Notes: generated from the sequence alone by a model not told the origin. DNA of 64,000 bases from MTP4 sp052056915 (GCF_052056915.1 NZ_CP195119.1:2232001-2296000); one strand, 5' to 3'. Numbered from the stretch's first letter, positions 1 to 9,308 are shown. A program made the numbers and translations.

Positions 1-284
1 TCCCAACAATTCCAGTTTCATTCCAACTCACTCGCCATTTTCTACACTGAGTTATCCTGCATCCAGTACATGAAATTTTTATATTGACAAAAAGCCCCCC
101 TCCCAGAACTAAATAAGCTATTTTTAATCCTGCTTCTACCCTGTTTGCCTTAATTCCTCCTTCTTTCTCGTTACTCACTTCTAATTACTCACTTCTAATT
201 ACTCACTTCTAATTCCGGATTTTTTAATTCAAGGCATTGAAATTCTGGGATTTAACATTAAAGGGATTACCATTCAAAGAGTTA
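1..284. other. Left-edge intergenic region with a 14-bp tandem repeat
   Basis: I see no convincing gene here. Positions about 170-216 hold three head-to-tail copies of a 14-bp unit reading TTACTCACTTCTAA. The sensor gene on the minus strand ends at 285, so this is its 3' flank. Plus-strand open frames over 237-2576 are antisense shadows of that gene. Confidence 0.6.
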
Positions 285-3212
285 TCACTTTGGGAGTTTC
301 ACATGCATAAGGGTACCCGAAACGTCCTCACTTTCGAACCAGATCTCTCCTTTATGGGCATCGACAATGTCTTTACAGATATAGAGCCCCGATTCAAGCC
401 CCTGATACCTGCGACTTACGGAGTCGTTGACCTGGTAAAGCCGGTCAAAGAGATAGGGTATAAGTTCTTTACTTATGCCCTTTCCACTGTCCACGATCAC
501 TATGTGGACATTATCTTCTTCTTCTTTTGCTTCCAATGCCAGCTTTCCTCCCTGCGGAATGAATTTTATGGCATAGTCGACAAGAGCAGTAAAAAGGACT
601 GTCAATTTTTCCCTGTCACCTTTAATTTCAGGCAAACTGGCAGGGATTTCTTTTTCAACCTCCAGGCCTTTTTCATCGATCAGGAAAATATTGTTTAAGA
701 AAGCATCAGAGAGGATGTCCCTTAGCTGTGTCTCTTCAAAGAAATATTCGATCTTTCCTGCCTTTTCCAGGCTCTGGTAGAGAAGGGAATCAACAAGGCG
801 GCGCAGCTTTTCTGAATAATGGATAAAGGTGTTAACCGCCTTTTGCTGCTGGCTGTCAATAGCATAAAGCGTCTCAAAATCCATAATTTCCTCATATTCC
901 TCCTTTTCCGGAAACATCACTTCTTCCATGAATTCGGATTTAATCATATTCATGGAACCGAGTTCCTCATTCGCTTTGGATAGTTCCTCAGAATATGTCC
1001 TGAGAGCTTCTTCGAGCTGTTTTCTCTGGATCAGCTGCCACATACCCTGCATTAGCAGAGTTAGCTGCCGAACATCCGATTCGTCATAGTCTTCCCCTTT
1101 GTTTCCCACCCCTGCAACGGCAACTATCCGCTTTCCGTCAAAGACCGGGATATTCAGATGCCTGGTCAGATGCACATGGTTTTTCGGACACCCTTTCTTG
1201 AGGGGGTTAGGGGCGGGATAATTATTGGTAATGATTGGTTTTCGCTGTCTTGCAGCCTCTCCCCAGAGCCCCATACTCTTTACCGGGTAGATGAACTGCT
1301 TATCTTCAATCGAACACTCTTCCATCACACTGTCAGACCAGGAATGCATTACAAGGGTGCTTTCGTATGCGTCCATAAAAGCCAGGTACCCGAGTTTGCT
1401 ACCGGTCAACCGGACCGCTTCTTCCCTGGCAAAGTCCGTGATCTCTTTCAGGGAGGCACCCGCCATCTGTTCAAGTTTTACAAGGGTTTCAAGCCTGGAT
1501 TCGTTGAGCCTCTGTGCAGCTTCAGCTTTTTTGCGTTCGGTGATGTCCCTGGCAACCGAAAGGATGGTCCTTTTGCCTCCGTAATCGATAATCCTGGCAC
1601 TCACCTCAAGGGGGATGACGGTCCCGTCTTTACAAACTGCTCCCGCTTCAAAAATCCTGGAACCTTCGGCCTTTATCTTCTGCATGTTTTCCCTGACCGA
1701 AGCCCAGTAATTAGAAGGAATGATCTCTTCGGCTTCCATGTTCAGGATTTCTTCCTTGCTGTAGCCGAGCCTGTCCACAACAACCTGGTTCACATCCATG
1801 TAACATATTCCGTCCGGCTCCCGGATGTAAAGCTGGTCATTGATATTGTCAAAAATTGTCCTGAACCTGCTTTCCGATTCCTTTAGAGCTTCTGCGGCCT
1901 GAACATGTTCGATTGCGATGCCTGCAAGGTGTGCATTTGTCCTGATAAACTCAAGTTCCTCTTCGCGGGGCATCCTTGTTTCACGCAGGTAAATCGTGAA
2001 TACCCCGAGAACATCGCCCCCCGAAGAAAATATGGGTTCTGCCCAGCAGGCCTTCAAGCCTACTTTTTGTGCAATTTCCCGGCACTCCTCACAGAAGGGA
2101 TCTTTCATGATGTTTCCTACGATTACACGCTTTCCGGTCCTGGCGGCAGTCCCGGCAGCGGTCCCGGCAGCCCCGTTATTAACCTTTATCTTCATCCCGT
2201 TGATAGCTTTAGAATAAAGTTTCGGAAGGCTTGGACATGCTCCGTAGAAAAGACGTTTTTGCTCCCTGTCCAGAAGCATTACCGTGCACAGGAGCCCTGG
2301 TTTCATTTCTTCGGCATAGTTGACAAGGAGCAGGAGCACTTCATCAAGGGAAGCCCCCGAAGCTATCCTTTCAAGTACCCGGTTCTGGCTCAAGATAAGC
2401 TCCTCAGCCTGTTTACGTTTGGTGATATCCAGAAGTATACCCTGGTAACAGGTAACTTCGCCTTTTTCATTTCTCCGGATCAGGGTCCTTTCGTCCATAT
2501 AACGGACCTTTCCGGATTTCATCAGGACACGGTATTCCTTGCTAAAATAGTCCCGGCCCTCTTCAGCATTCTTTGAAACTTCTACCTTAACCTTTTCCAG
2601 GTCCTCAGGGTGTATAATATCGGTATAAAAAATATTCCTGGAGGTGAAATCTTCAGGCGTGTACCCGAGTCCAGATACGTTTTCAGAGACAAAATCGACC
2701 GGCCAGCCCGGTTCGGCTCTCCAGAGGAAGACAATTGCATGCCCACTGTTAATGATCCTCTTAAATTCTTTTTCCGTATCAAGAGCATTGAGCATTGATT
2801 TTTCAGCCTGTTTCCACCGGGAGATGTCAAAGACAGTGATCTGGAAAGAACCTGCTTCCCCCTCCTCTTCACTCAAAACCTGAACTTCGGCTTCGACCCA
2901 TAGCACGTCTCCGGATTTATTCAGGAGCCTGTATTGCCGGGTAAAGGTGCCGTGCCCTCTGTCTTCCTCTTTGTGCCCACTGTCCTCCCCTTTGTACCTT
3001 TTTTCCGCATAAGCAGAAAACTGAGAAACAGCCATTTCCAGGTCTGCTGGGTATATAATATCAGCATACCCCAGGCTTCCTTCAACAAAATCTTCCGGGG
3101 AATACCCTAACCTGGAAACGTTTTCAGTAACCATTTCCACAGGCCAGCCGGTTTCTGCCCTGCAGAGAAAAATAACTGCAGGGCCGTTATTAACAAGAGT
3201 TTCCAGTTTCAT
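285..3212 (-). CDS. PAS/GAF multi-domain sensor with degenerate histidine kinase core
   Basis: This is a cytoplasmic signal-sensing protein of about 975 aa with no membrane segment. Domains in order are PAS (about 5-135), PAS (150-275), GAF (285-440), PAS (450-570), GAF (590-740), a HisKA-like helical pair (770-840) and a HATPase domain (850-970). The two N-terminal PAS domains share the GPAVIFLCRAE/GHAIVFLWRAE opening. The HATPase keeps the D-x-G-x-G-I box (DSGKGIS) and an F-box-like LFDRL. The helix that normally carries the phosphoacceptor His reads SEFMEEVMFPEKEEYEEIMD and has no His. The N-box (LVDYAIKF) and G2 box (GLESGLYICK) also depart from consensus. A TATA-like TATTTATA at 3232-3239 puts transcription start near 3211, so I chose the ATG at 3212 (leaderless). 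An in-frame ATG at 3227 lies too close to the TATA box. The ligand and output partner are unknown. Confidence 0.85.
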   Translation of the reverse strand: MKLETLVNNGPAVIFLCRAETGWPVEMVTENVSRLGYSPEDFVEGSLGYADIIYPADLEMAVSQFSAYAEKRYKGEDSGHKEEDRGHGTFTRQYRLLNKSGDVLWVEAEVQVLSEEEGEAGSFQITVFDISRWKQAEKSMLNALDTEKEFKRIINSGHAIVFLWRAEPGWPVDFVSENVSGLGYTPEDFTSRNIFYTDIIHPEDLEKVKVEVSKNAEEGRDYFSKEYRVLMKSGKVRYMDERTLIRRNEKGEVTCYQGILLDITKRKQAEELILSQNRVLERIASGASLDEVLLLLVNYAEEMKPGLLCTVMLLDREQKRLFYGACPSLPKLYSKAINGMKIKVNNGAAGTAAGTAARTGKRVIVGNIMKDPFCEECREIAQKVGLKACWAEPIFSSGGDVLGVFTIYLRETRMPREEELEFIRTNAHLAGIAIEHVQAAEALKESESRFRTIFDNINDQLYIREPDGICYMDVNQVVVDRLGYSKEEILNMEAEEIIPSNYWASVRENMQKIKAEGSRIFEAGAVCKDGTVIPLEVSARIIDYGGKRTILSVARDITERKKAEAAQRLNESRLETLVKLEQMAGASLKEITDFAREEAVRLTGSKLGYLAFMDAYESTLVMHSWSDSVMEECSIEDKQFIYPVKSMGLWGEAARQRKPIITNNYPAPNPLKKGCPKNHVHLTRHLNIPVFDGKRIVAVAGVGNKGEDYDESDVRQLTLLMQGMWQLIQRKQLEEALRTYSEELSKANEELGSMNMIKSEFMEEVMFPEKEEYEEIMDFETLYAIDSQQQKAVNTFIHYSEKLRRLVDSLLYQSLEKAGKIEYFFEETQLRDILSDAFLNNIFLIDEKGLEVEKEIPASLPEIKGDREKLTVLFTALVDYAIKFIPQGGKLALEAKEEEDNVHIVIVDSGKGISKELIPYLFDRLYQVNDSVSRRYQGLESGLYICKDIVDAHKGEIWFESEDVSGTLMHVKLPK

Positions 3213-3231
3213 ATCAATCCGTGTCATTTCC

Positions 3232-3239
3232 TATTTATA
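3232..3239 (-). promoter_or_regulatory. TATA box of the PAS/GAF sensor gene
   Basis: On the minus strand the region reads GGGTATAAATAGG. It sits about 25 nt before the ATG at 3212, which implies a leaderless transcript. Confidence 0.5.
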
Positions 3240-3318
3240 CCCGGGTTTTGATTCCCCAGTTTTGATTCTTCTGATAAGGAAAAAACCATTTCCGAAAAAA
3301 CAAAAAAGAATTTACCCT

Positions 3319-5274
3319 TCATTTCAGTTTCAAGGGGCTTCCGATTCCAATCCCCAGCAGCTTTGTCTCCAGAGGAGATCCCGTTCCTTTCCGGGTATCC
3401 TTTCTTTCCAGGTTGAAAAAAACCTGTTCCCGGTCAAGCCCGTAAACCCCCATATGCTCGGAGATCAGGCGCTCGCTCAGCTCAAGCCCGTAAGCCAGAG
3501 CTTCCTGGTAATTCCCGGATATTTTTCTTTCTTTTTCCGAAAATACCAGGTATTTTTCATTTCCAGGCCCTGCCGGGCGGATCAGGACTTCACTTCGCTT
3601 GATTATGTTCCCTACAAGGGCTCCAACGGCATTTCCGACCTCATAGTATTCCGGAATCCGGATATCCGCATCAACAAACTCAAGCAATTCATCAACATAC
3701 GCCCTGACCGGAGCCCCTATCAGCACCACAGGGACGGTTATCTTAAATTTGGTACAATCCGAACTGTCCATAACTTTTTCAAGGTCGCTTTTCCTGAGGT
3801 CCCTTACAAAAAAAGCAATTAATTCCAGAGCAATATTCTTTGCAAACTTTTGTTTAATAGCCCTGCAAAAGTCCTCTTCTCCCTGCCCGAGAGCCCTGCC
3901 GAGAATTTTTGCACCCAGGCGGGATGCTGCCCCTTCCCAGGCTTCATACTCCCCGAGCACGTGCAGGGCATCGGTAGGGGTAAACCCAATCTGGCTTATG
4001 CAGCGTTTCTGGACAAGGGAATGCAGGGTTTTTGTAAAGAGGAGAGGGTGGTCCCCTGTTTTTTCGGAAAGCTCGGCTACGGAGACCGGTTCATCCCCGA
4101 TAACTTCAAAGATTTTCCTTTCGTACCTGTCCATTTCGAATTCAACCGCGTAATTAAAGGCCGAATAATCTTCGTAAGTTTCGACCAGATGGCTCCTGAC
4201 AAAGAAACTTGTAGGCTGCAGGATGTCGTCCATAACCCTTTCACGGAGTTTCCCGGGTCTGGAAAGCTTATCAATAAGGTTCGGAAAACGCTCTGCTGCC
4301 AGACAGAGGGGAATAACCCTGTTAGGTCCTATAAAAAACTTATTCCGCATCCAGACATGGCTGTCCCCACCCACTGCCGAGGTCCTCATCCTGATCGCCC
4401 TGACCATTGTTTTCCAGTCCCCGACAACCGCCCCGGTCTCACTGATCTCCGGGACTCCGTCTTTGATAAAGGCAATATCTGTACTTGTGCCCCCTACATC
4501 CACGGCTATGCAGTCTTTTAGCCCGCTTATGTGCGCAGCCCCGACAAGGCTTGCTGCAGGTCCCGAAAAAATGGATTCTACAGGCTTTTCCTCTGCTTCT
4601 TCCAGCCTGGCAAGAGAGCCGTCACATTTCATAACCATGAGAGGGGCACTGATATTTCTCGCACGCATTGCAGCCAGAACGGACCGGATAAACAGGGAAT
4701 TAATAGGAATCAGACGAGAGTTCAGAGTGGCCGTAGCCGCCCTTTCGTAAGCCCCAAGATCCATGGAAAGTTCATGTCCGCATACGACCGGCCTTTCCGT
4801 CAGGTCCTGAATACACTGTTTTATGGAAAGTTCATGTTCAGGGTTCCGGGCGGCAAAGTATGAAGAGATTGCATATGAAAAAACCCTGCTTTTTGTAGCG
4901 TTAACGAAGTCCCTGACCGTATCCAGATCCAGCAGATCTGCCTCACCCCCGTTAGCATCATGGCCACCGCTAACGGAAACCATATGCTGGACAGGCAGTT
5001 CCCTATTAATCGAATACCCTGCAAGGATCAGGCCTGCAGGATGCCCTTTTCCTTCCAGGGTTGAGTTCGTTGCAAGGGTTGTTGAAACGGAAACCAGCCT
5101 TATGTCTTTCAGGTACCCGGGGTTCAGGCCGGAGATTACACCTTCTATTCCCTGAATGAGGTCCGAATGAGTAGTCAGGGTCTTGTTCGTTTCAAGGACT
5201 CTTCCGTCTGAAAGATCCATTATAACGGCATCAGTGTATGTGCCACCCGTATCGATCCCTAAACCAAACTTCAT
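3319..5274 (-). CDS. hyuA: Hydantoinase/oxoprolinase family protein, copy 1
   Basis: This is a 651-aa member of the HyuA-type hydantoinase/5-oxoprolinase superfamily, which performs ATP-dependent ring opening of cyclic amides in characterised relatives. The N-terminal ASKHA phosphate-binding motif is GLGIDTGGTYTDAV, and a second glycine-rich motif, AVDVGGTSTDIAFI, lies near residue 265. It is a close paralogue of the gene at 5551-7506 in the same orientation, and the two align over their full length. No HyuB-type partner is present. A TATA box (5303-5311) lies only about 20-25 nt before the start codons. ATGs at 5286 and 5283 are possible, but starting at 5274 gives the same 651-aa length as the paralogue. 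Substrate is unknown; methanogen-specific roles are inference only. Confidence 0.85.
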   Translation of the reverse strand: MKFGLGIDTGGTYTDAVIMDLSDGRVLETNKTLTTHSDLIQGIEGVISGLNPGYLKDIRLVSVSTTLATNSTLEGKGHPAGLILAGYSINRELPVQHMVSVSGGHDANGGEADLLDLDTVRDFVNATKSRVFSYAISSYFAARNPEHELSIKQCIQDLTERPVVCGHELSMDLGAYERAATATLNSRLIPINSLFIRSVLAAMRARNISAPLMVMKCDGSLARLEEAEEKPVESIFSGPAASLVGAAHISGLKDCIAVDVGGTSTDIAFIKDGVPEISETGAVVGDWKTMVRAIRMRTSAVGGDSHVWMRNKFFIGPNRVIPLCLAAERFPNLIDKLSRPGKLRERVMDDILQPTSFFVRSHLVETYEDYSAFNYAVEFEMDRYERKIFEVIGDEPVSVAELSEKTGDHPLLFTKTLHSLVQKRCISQIGFTPTDALHVLGEYEAWEGAASRLGAKILGRALGQGEEDFCRAIKQKFAKNIALELIAFFVRDLRKSDLEKVMDSSDCTKFKITVPVVLIGAPVRAYVDELLEFVDADIRIPEYYEVGNAVGALVGNIIKRSEVLIRPAGPGNEKYLVFSEKERKISGNYQEALAYGLELSERLISEHMGVYGLDREQVFFNLERKDTRKGTGSPLETKLLGIGIGSPLKLK

Positions 5275-5302
5275 ATTACTCATCATATATTTCGGAGATC
5301 TG

Positions 5303-5311
5303 AATATATAA
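5303..5311 (-). promoter_or_regulatory. TATA box of hyuA copy 1
   Basis: The minus strand reads GCTATGTTATATATTCAG. The same GCTATGTTATAT core precedes the paralogue (about 7529-7540), so promoter and gene were duplicated together. The spacing implies a leaderless or very short-leader mRNA. Confidence 0.5.
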
Positions 5312-5479
5312 CATAGCTGATAGCGTTTTTTTCCAGGTTTTGATTGAATCAGCCGGTTTCACCTCGACAGAGCCCCCGGGAGAATCAAATGGAAGGAACT
5401 AAGCAAAGGGTTTGAGATTATCAAAGCCCGTGACAAAATCAGACCCGGAAACTTCATGAATAATTAAACGGAGAGGATA

Positions 5480-5535
5480 AAAAGAAATGATTTTAAAAAG
5501 AAATGATTTTAAAAAGAAATGATTTTAAAAAGAAA
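5480..5535. repeat. Short tandem repeat between hyuA paralogues
   Basis: Three copies of a 16-bp unit, AAAAAGAAATGATTTT, lie just beyond the 3' end of the second hyuA gene. The rest of 5287-5550 shows no gene. Confidence 0.8.
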
Positions 5536-5550
5536 GTTTTTGCCTGGGGT

Positions 5551-7506
5551 TTATTTAAGTTTCAGCGGGCTTCCGACCCCAAGGCCTGACAGGCGGGTCT
5601 CTTTCGAGGCTCCGTATCCCGGATTGAAGTCTTTCCTTTCAAGATCGAATCGGACCTGCTCCTTCCGGAGCCCGTGCCCGTCCATATGCTCGAAAATAAG
5701 CTGTTCCATGAGTTCAAACCCGTAATCCAGGGCTTCCGTGTAGCTGTCCGTGACTTTCCTTTCCTTTTCCGAAAAAACATGGTATCGGTCAGACCCGGGC
5801 CCTACCGGACGGACAAGAATTTCACTTCTTTTGATTATGTTTCCTACAAGAGCTCCAACAGCATTGCCCACCTCATGGAACTCGGGGACCCTGATGTCCG
5901 CATCGATAAACTCCCGGAGTTCGGACACGTAAGCTTTCACCGGGGCTCCGATCATCACTACAGGCGTCGTGATTTTGTACTTCATAAACCTGGAGCCTTC
6001 CATCAATTTTTCAAGGTTCTCCCGCTTGAAGTCCTTTGCAAGAAAGGTCAGCAGATCAAGGGCGACATTATTTGCAAAGTTTTTCTTTATCTCCCTGGAA
6101 AACCCTTCCTCATCCAGGCCCAGATGACGGCCGAGGACTTCCGCCCCAAGCAAAGAAGCCGCCCTGTCCCAGGCTTCGTAGTCCCCCAGCACATGGAGAG
6201 CATCCGTGGGAGTAAAACCAATATGACAGATGCAGTGCTTCTGGACCAGGGAACGCAGGGCTTTTGCAAAGTAAAGGGGATGCTTCCCGATTTTTTCCGA
6301 GATGTCATAAACCGAAATCGGCTCATATTCTATCAGGTCAAGGACCCGGCGTTCGTAATCGTTAAGTTCGAACTCGATTACGTAATTAAGAGAATGCAGG
6401 TCTTCTTCGGAATCCGGATGCCCGCTCCTGACAAAGAAGCTGGTTGGCTGGAGGATATCGTCCATTATCCTTTCAGAAGGTTTTTCCCCTTCCAGCAGCC
6501 GGTCCACAAGGGAAGGATAACGGGAAGCTGCAAGGCAGAGAGGAACGACCCTGTGAGGCCCTATGCAGAGTTTTTTCTGTACCCAGACGTGGCTGTCCCC
6601 GCCCAGTGCCGAAGTCTGGATCCTGACTGCCCGGACCATTGTCCTCCAGTTCCCTACGATAGCACCGTTTTCACTGATTTCCGGGACCCCGTTCTCGATA
6701 AGGGCTATATCGGTACTGGTGCCCCCTATGTCCACTGCAACACAGTTTTTCAGTCCACTGATGTGCGCAGCCCCTACAAGACTTGCTGCAGGTCCTGAAA
6801 AGATGGACTCAACCGGCTTTTCAACAGCGTCCTCTATCCTGGCCAGGGAGCCGTCGCATTTCATGACCATCAGGGGAGCTCTGATGTTTCTCACTTCCAT
6901 TACTGAGAGGACTGCCCGGATGAAATGGGAATTTATAGGGATCAGGCGGGCGTTCAAAGTAGCTGTAACCGCTCTTTCGTAGGCTCCCAGGTCCAAGGAA
7001 AGCTCATGCCCGCAGACCACGGGCTTGCTTGTAAGGCGCTCTACGGTTTCCTTTATTGCAAGTTCATGTTCGGGGTTGCGGATGGCAAAATAAGAAGATA
7101 CTGCGTAGGAAGATAACCTGTTCCTGGTGCTGCTGACAAATTCCTCCACGGCTGCCAGATCCAGTCTACCTATTTCATTTCCTTTTGAATCATGCCCTCC
7201 GTTTACGGTCACCATATCCCTGGCAGGGACTTCCCCGCTCACAGAGTAGCCGGAAAGGATCAAACCCGCATGGTGGCCTTTTCCTTCAAGCGTAGAGTTG
7301 GTGGCAAGAGTCGTAGAAACGGAAACAAGTTTGACGTGCTCCAGATATTCCTGGTCCAGACCTGCAATTACGTTTTCAATTCCTTCAATCAGGTTCGAAT
7401 GCGTCGTTAATGCTTTATTGGAAGCAAGAACTTCCCCTTCCGAAAGATCCATAATAACGGCATCAGTATATGTGCCTCCGGTATCGATTCCCAGACCGAG
7501 TTTCAT
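5551..7506 (-). CDS. hyuA: Hydantoinase/oxoprolinase family protein, copy 2
   Basis: This 651-aa paralogue of the upstream-duplicated hyuA keeps both ATP-site motifs, GLGIDTGGTYTDAV at the N-terminus and AVDIGGTSTDIALI near residue 265. The middle region (about 370-450) contains a helical stretch resembling a winged helix (YDISEKIGKHPLYFAKALRS), also present in copy 1. An in-frame ATG at 7539 would add 11 residues, but that segment overlaps the TATA-like GTTATATC, so the ATG at 7506 is preferred. The two copies lie in tandem with their own promoters rather than in an obvious operon. Catalytic role and substrate are not shown by the sequence. Confidence 0.85.
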   Translation of the reverse strand: MKLGLGIDTGGTYTDAVIMDLSEGEVLASNKALTTHSNLIEGIENVIAGLDQEYLEHVKLVSVSTTLATNSTLEGKGHHAGLILSGYSVSGEVPARDMVTVNGGHDSKGNEIGRLDLAAVEEFVSSTRNRLSSYAVSSYFAIRNPEHELAIKETVERLTSKPVVCGHELSLDLGAYERAVTATLNARLIPINSHFIRAVLSVMEVRNIRAPLMVMKCDGSLARIEDAVEKPVESIFSGPAASLVGAAHISGLKNCVAVDIGGTSTDIALIENGVPEISENGAIVGNWRTMVRAVRIQTSALGGDSHVWVQKKLCIGPHRVVPLCLAASRYPSLVDRLLEGEKPSERIMDDILQPTSFFVRSGHPDSEEDLHSLNYVIEFELNDYERRVLDLIEYEPISVYDISEKIGKHPLYFAKALRSLVQKHCICHIGFTPTDALHVLGDYEAWDRAASLLGAEVLGRHLGLDEEGFSREIKKNFANNVALDLLTFLAKDFKRENLEKLMEGSRFMKYKITTPVVMIGAPVKAYVSELREFIDADIRVPEFHEVGNAVGALVGNIIKRSEILVRPVGPGSDRYHVFSEKERKVTDSYTEALDYGFELMEQLIFEHMDGHGLRKEQVRFDLERKDFNPGYGASKETRLSGLGVGSPLKLK

Positions 7507-7730
7507 AGGATTAGGTTTATTTTCAAAAAGATATAACATAGCCTATACTATTTTTTCCGGAGATAGGAGTTCCGAAGGAGAGTGCAATATTGGAAGGTAC
7601 AAAATATATTAAGGTGCGAAATATTAAAGGGGGAAAATATATATAAAAGAAAAGAAGGGAAAATTCCGAATGCGCACTGGAGAAGAGCAAATTCAGGAAT
7701 TCCGGTACATTCGGTAGTCCCGCAACTTAC

Positions 7731-7940
7731 TTAAATTATCGTATCCACAGCCAGTTCTTTTTTCCCCTGCAAACACCCTCCGAACCCGGACATGGCGGCG
7801 AGCCCGTTTTCCGTCAGATCCCCCGTAATTACAACAATATCCGGAGAATACCGGTTTATGCTTTCAAGCATGCCATCCGCAATTTCCGGCAGATAATATG
7901 CTTCTGAAAAGTGAATGTCCGAAAGATGCACTATTCGCAT
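7731..7940 (-). pseudogene. Truncated metallophosphoesterase
   Basis: The first about 50 residues are a clear calcineurin-like phosphoesterase N-terminus: MRIVHLSDIHF carries the D-x-H metal motif and DIVVITGDLTENG the GD motif. Family members run to well over 200 aa with later GNHD and GHxH motifs. Here the frame continues for only about 20 unrelated residues (MSGFGGCLQGKKELAVDTII) and stops. The ATG at 7940 has GAGGA about 10 nt upstream. An ATG at 7973 is also in frame. It looks like a deletion remnant. The tail could be the original C-terminus fused by internal deletion, which is inference. Confidence 0.65.
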
Positions 7941-7973
7941 GGTATATGATTCCTCTGTCAGGTTTATTTTCAT

Positions 7974-8258
7974 ATCATGCTGTTTTCCAAAAAGAGGAGT
8001 TAGGGCATCATATAATTAGTTATTCGATTTATACTATACACCAACATAAAAAGTAGAGAAGCCAATATTAAATAGATAGACGTGGGTTTTTGGAATATAA
8101 GAAAGAAAAAAGAAGGTATATCCCTCATGAGTTATTTCCGGCTCCTGCACCTTTTGGAAAAACCAAAATTGTAGGGTTTGCACACACTTAATCTGGAATG
8201 GTCGGATCACTGAAAGGAGACTCAGGAACCTTAAATAACCCATAAGGATGATTCAGAA
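7974..8258. other. Intergenic region without recognisable gene
   Basis: I see no supported coding region. A 69-codon open frame on the minus strand (8034-8243) has no family resemblance and no ribosome-binding site. Confidence 0.5.
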
Positions 8259-8683
8259 GGATAGCTGTCAAAACTATCCTTTTTTACAGGAATAAATTCC
8301 TGTGGAAGGGAACTAACGTTTTTCGAAGTAAATTCCCGAAAGGAACTAACGTTTTTTCGGAAATAACTCCAAAAAGAGGCAAGCCGTTTTTGTTTAGATC
8401 TCCTCTTTTCAGAGACTGCCGTTTTTTACGGAAGCAAAGCCAGTTAAAGGGTTTTCAACCGTTTTTATGGGAGCGGGCTTTGCAGAACCGCTGTTTTTAG
8501 GGAAGAACTCCCATTGAAAAGGTTAATTAACATCCATAACCTGTCAATTTTCAAAGCCATGCATGGGATAAGGGTATGTCACCACGCAAGACACCGTTTT
8601 TTACCTCCGAGCCGGCAGGACAGGAGCAGGCGGGCCTTCCGTGTCCTTCTTGCCGAAAGCCCAAATTCTTCCGGACCGACCAA
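8259..8683 (-). ncRNA. Candidate structured ncRNA, copy A
   Basis: A minus-strand TATA box (8707-8715) predicts transcription start near 8683. The transcript would end at a GGATAG/CTATCC hairpin (8259-8279). The whole segment is repeated, diverged, at 9303-9712. Predicted helices include GCGTGG/CCATGC (8566-8595), GGACA/TGTCC around 8630 and a long-range pairing of 8434-8441 with 8476-8483. In the last helix one C-G pair is replaced by T-A in copy B, a compensatory change. Between helices the RNA carries AAAAACG motifs (six CGTTTTT on the plus strand at 8300-8595). Open frames within it are not conserved between copies. The function is unknown and I do not recognise it as a named family. Confidence 0.6.
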
Positions 8684-8704
8684 GTAGTACCTAAAATAAT
8701 TCTA

Positions 8705-8717
8705 AAGTATATAGCAT
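8705..8717 (-). promoter_or_regulatory. TATA box of ncRNA copy A
   Basis: The minus strand reads TGCTATATACTTTAG. The same position relative to the conserved RNA in copy B reads TGCTATATATTTTTG. Confidence 0.5.
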
Positions 8718-8909
8718 AAACTGTGTTGTTTTTCAACACGTCGTTGATATTCACAGGCCTTTTGATTCTAAACTGCTTCCTGATATATCCGGAGGTCCTG
8801 AATTGACAACCCGCAGAATTAAGTATATTTTAGATAAAAACTGGAATCTGAGACATCAGGAAATTGGCAGAAACTTTGAGAGAATCAATTTCAGACTAAA
8901 AAGATTAAA

Positions 8910-9308
8910 TTGGAAAAAGCTGAATTTCAAATTTTCATCCACATGAGTTATCTTCAAGGCTATGCATCTGTTGGGAAACTCAAGATTGCAGGTTCGCTTA
9001 ATGCAGGTTCACTTAATGTAGGGTCGCTTAATGCAGGTTCGCTTAATGCAGGTTCGCTTAATGCAAGTTCACTTAATGCAGGTTCGCTTAATGCAGGTTC
9101 GCTTAATGCAAGTTCACTTAATGCAGGTTCGCTTAATGCAGGTTCGCTTAATGCAGGTTCGCTTAATGCAGGTTCACTTAATGTAGGGTCGCTTAATGCA
9201 GGTTCACTTAATGCAGGTTCACTTGCACTTTTTATTTGGAAAATTGAACCCCCGCAAGAAGGCACAGGAACTTCCAGAGAACTCATGAGGATGATTCAAA
9301 AAGGATAG
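8910..9308 (+). CDS. Possible pentapeptide-repeat ORF
   Basis: The 132-codon frame contains 16 perfect or near-perfect AGSLN pentapeptides (residues 27-106), which fits the loose A(N/D)LxX pentapeptide-repeat pattern. The first 26 and last 26 residues have no recognisable family. The DNA repeat is 15 bp, so both strands stay open and the frame could be a by-product of repeat expansion. It lies between the two ncRNA copies and ends inside the terminator hairpin of copy B. I see no good ribosome-binding site. Coding status is doubtful. Confidence 0.3.
   Translation: MEKAEFQIFIHMSYLQGYASVGKLKIAGSLNAGSLNVGSLNAGSLNAGSLNASSLNAGSLNAGSLNASSLNAGSLNAGSLNAGSLNAGSLNVGSLNAGSLNAGSLALFIWKIEPPQEGTGTSRELMRMIQKG
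8988..9227. repeat. 15-bp tandem repeat, 16 copies
   Basis: The unit is GCAGGTTCGCTTAAT with a few variants (GCAAGTTCACTTAAT, GTAGGGTCGCTTAAT). The higher-order pattern of variants suggests recent expansion by unequal exchange. Confidence 0.95.

Noticed and set aside
237..2576. Long plus-strand frames opposite the PAS/GAF sensor
   Set aside because: They are antisense to a clear multi-domain gene and have no domain content.
8551..8754. Small ORFs in the ncRNA copies (also 9582-9779)
   Set aside because: Frames and lengths differ between copies and the protein sequences do not align, while the RNA structure does.
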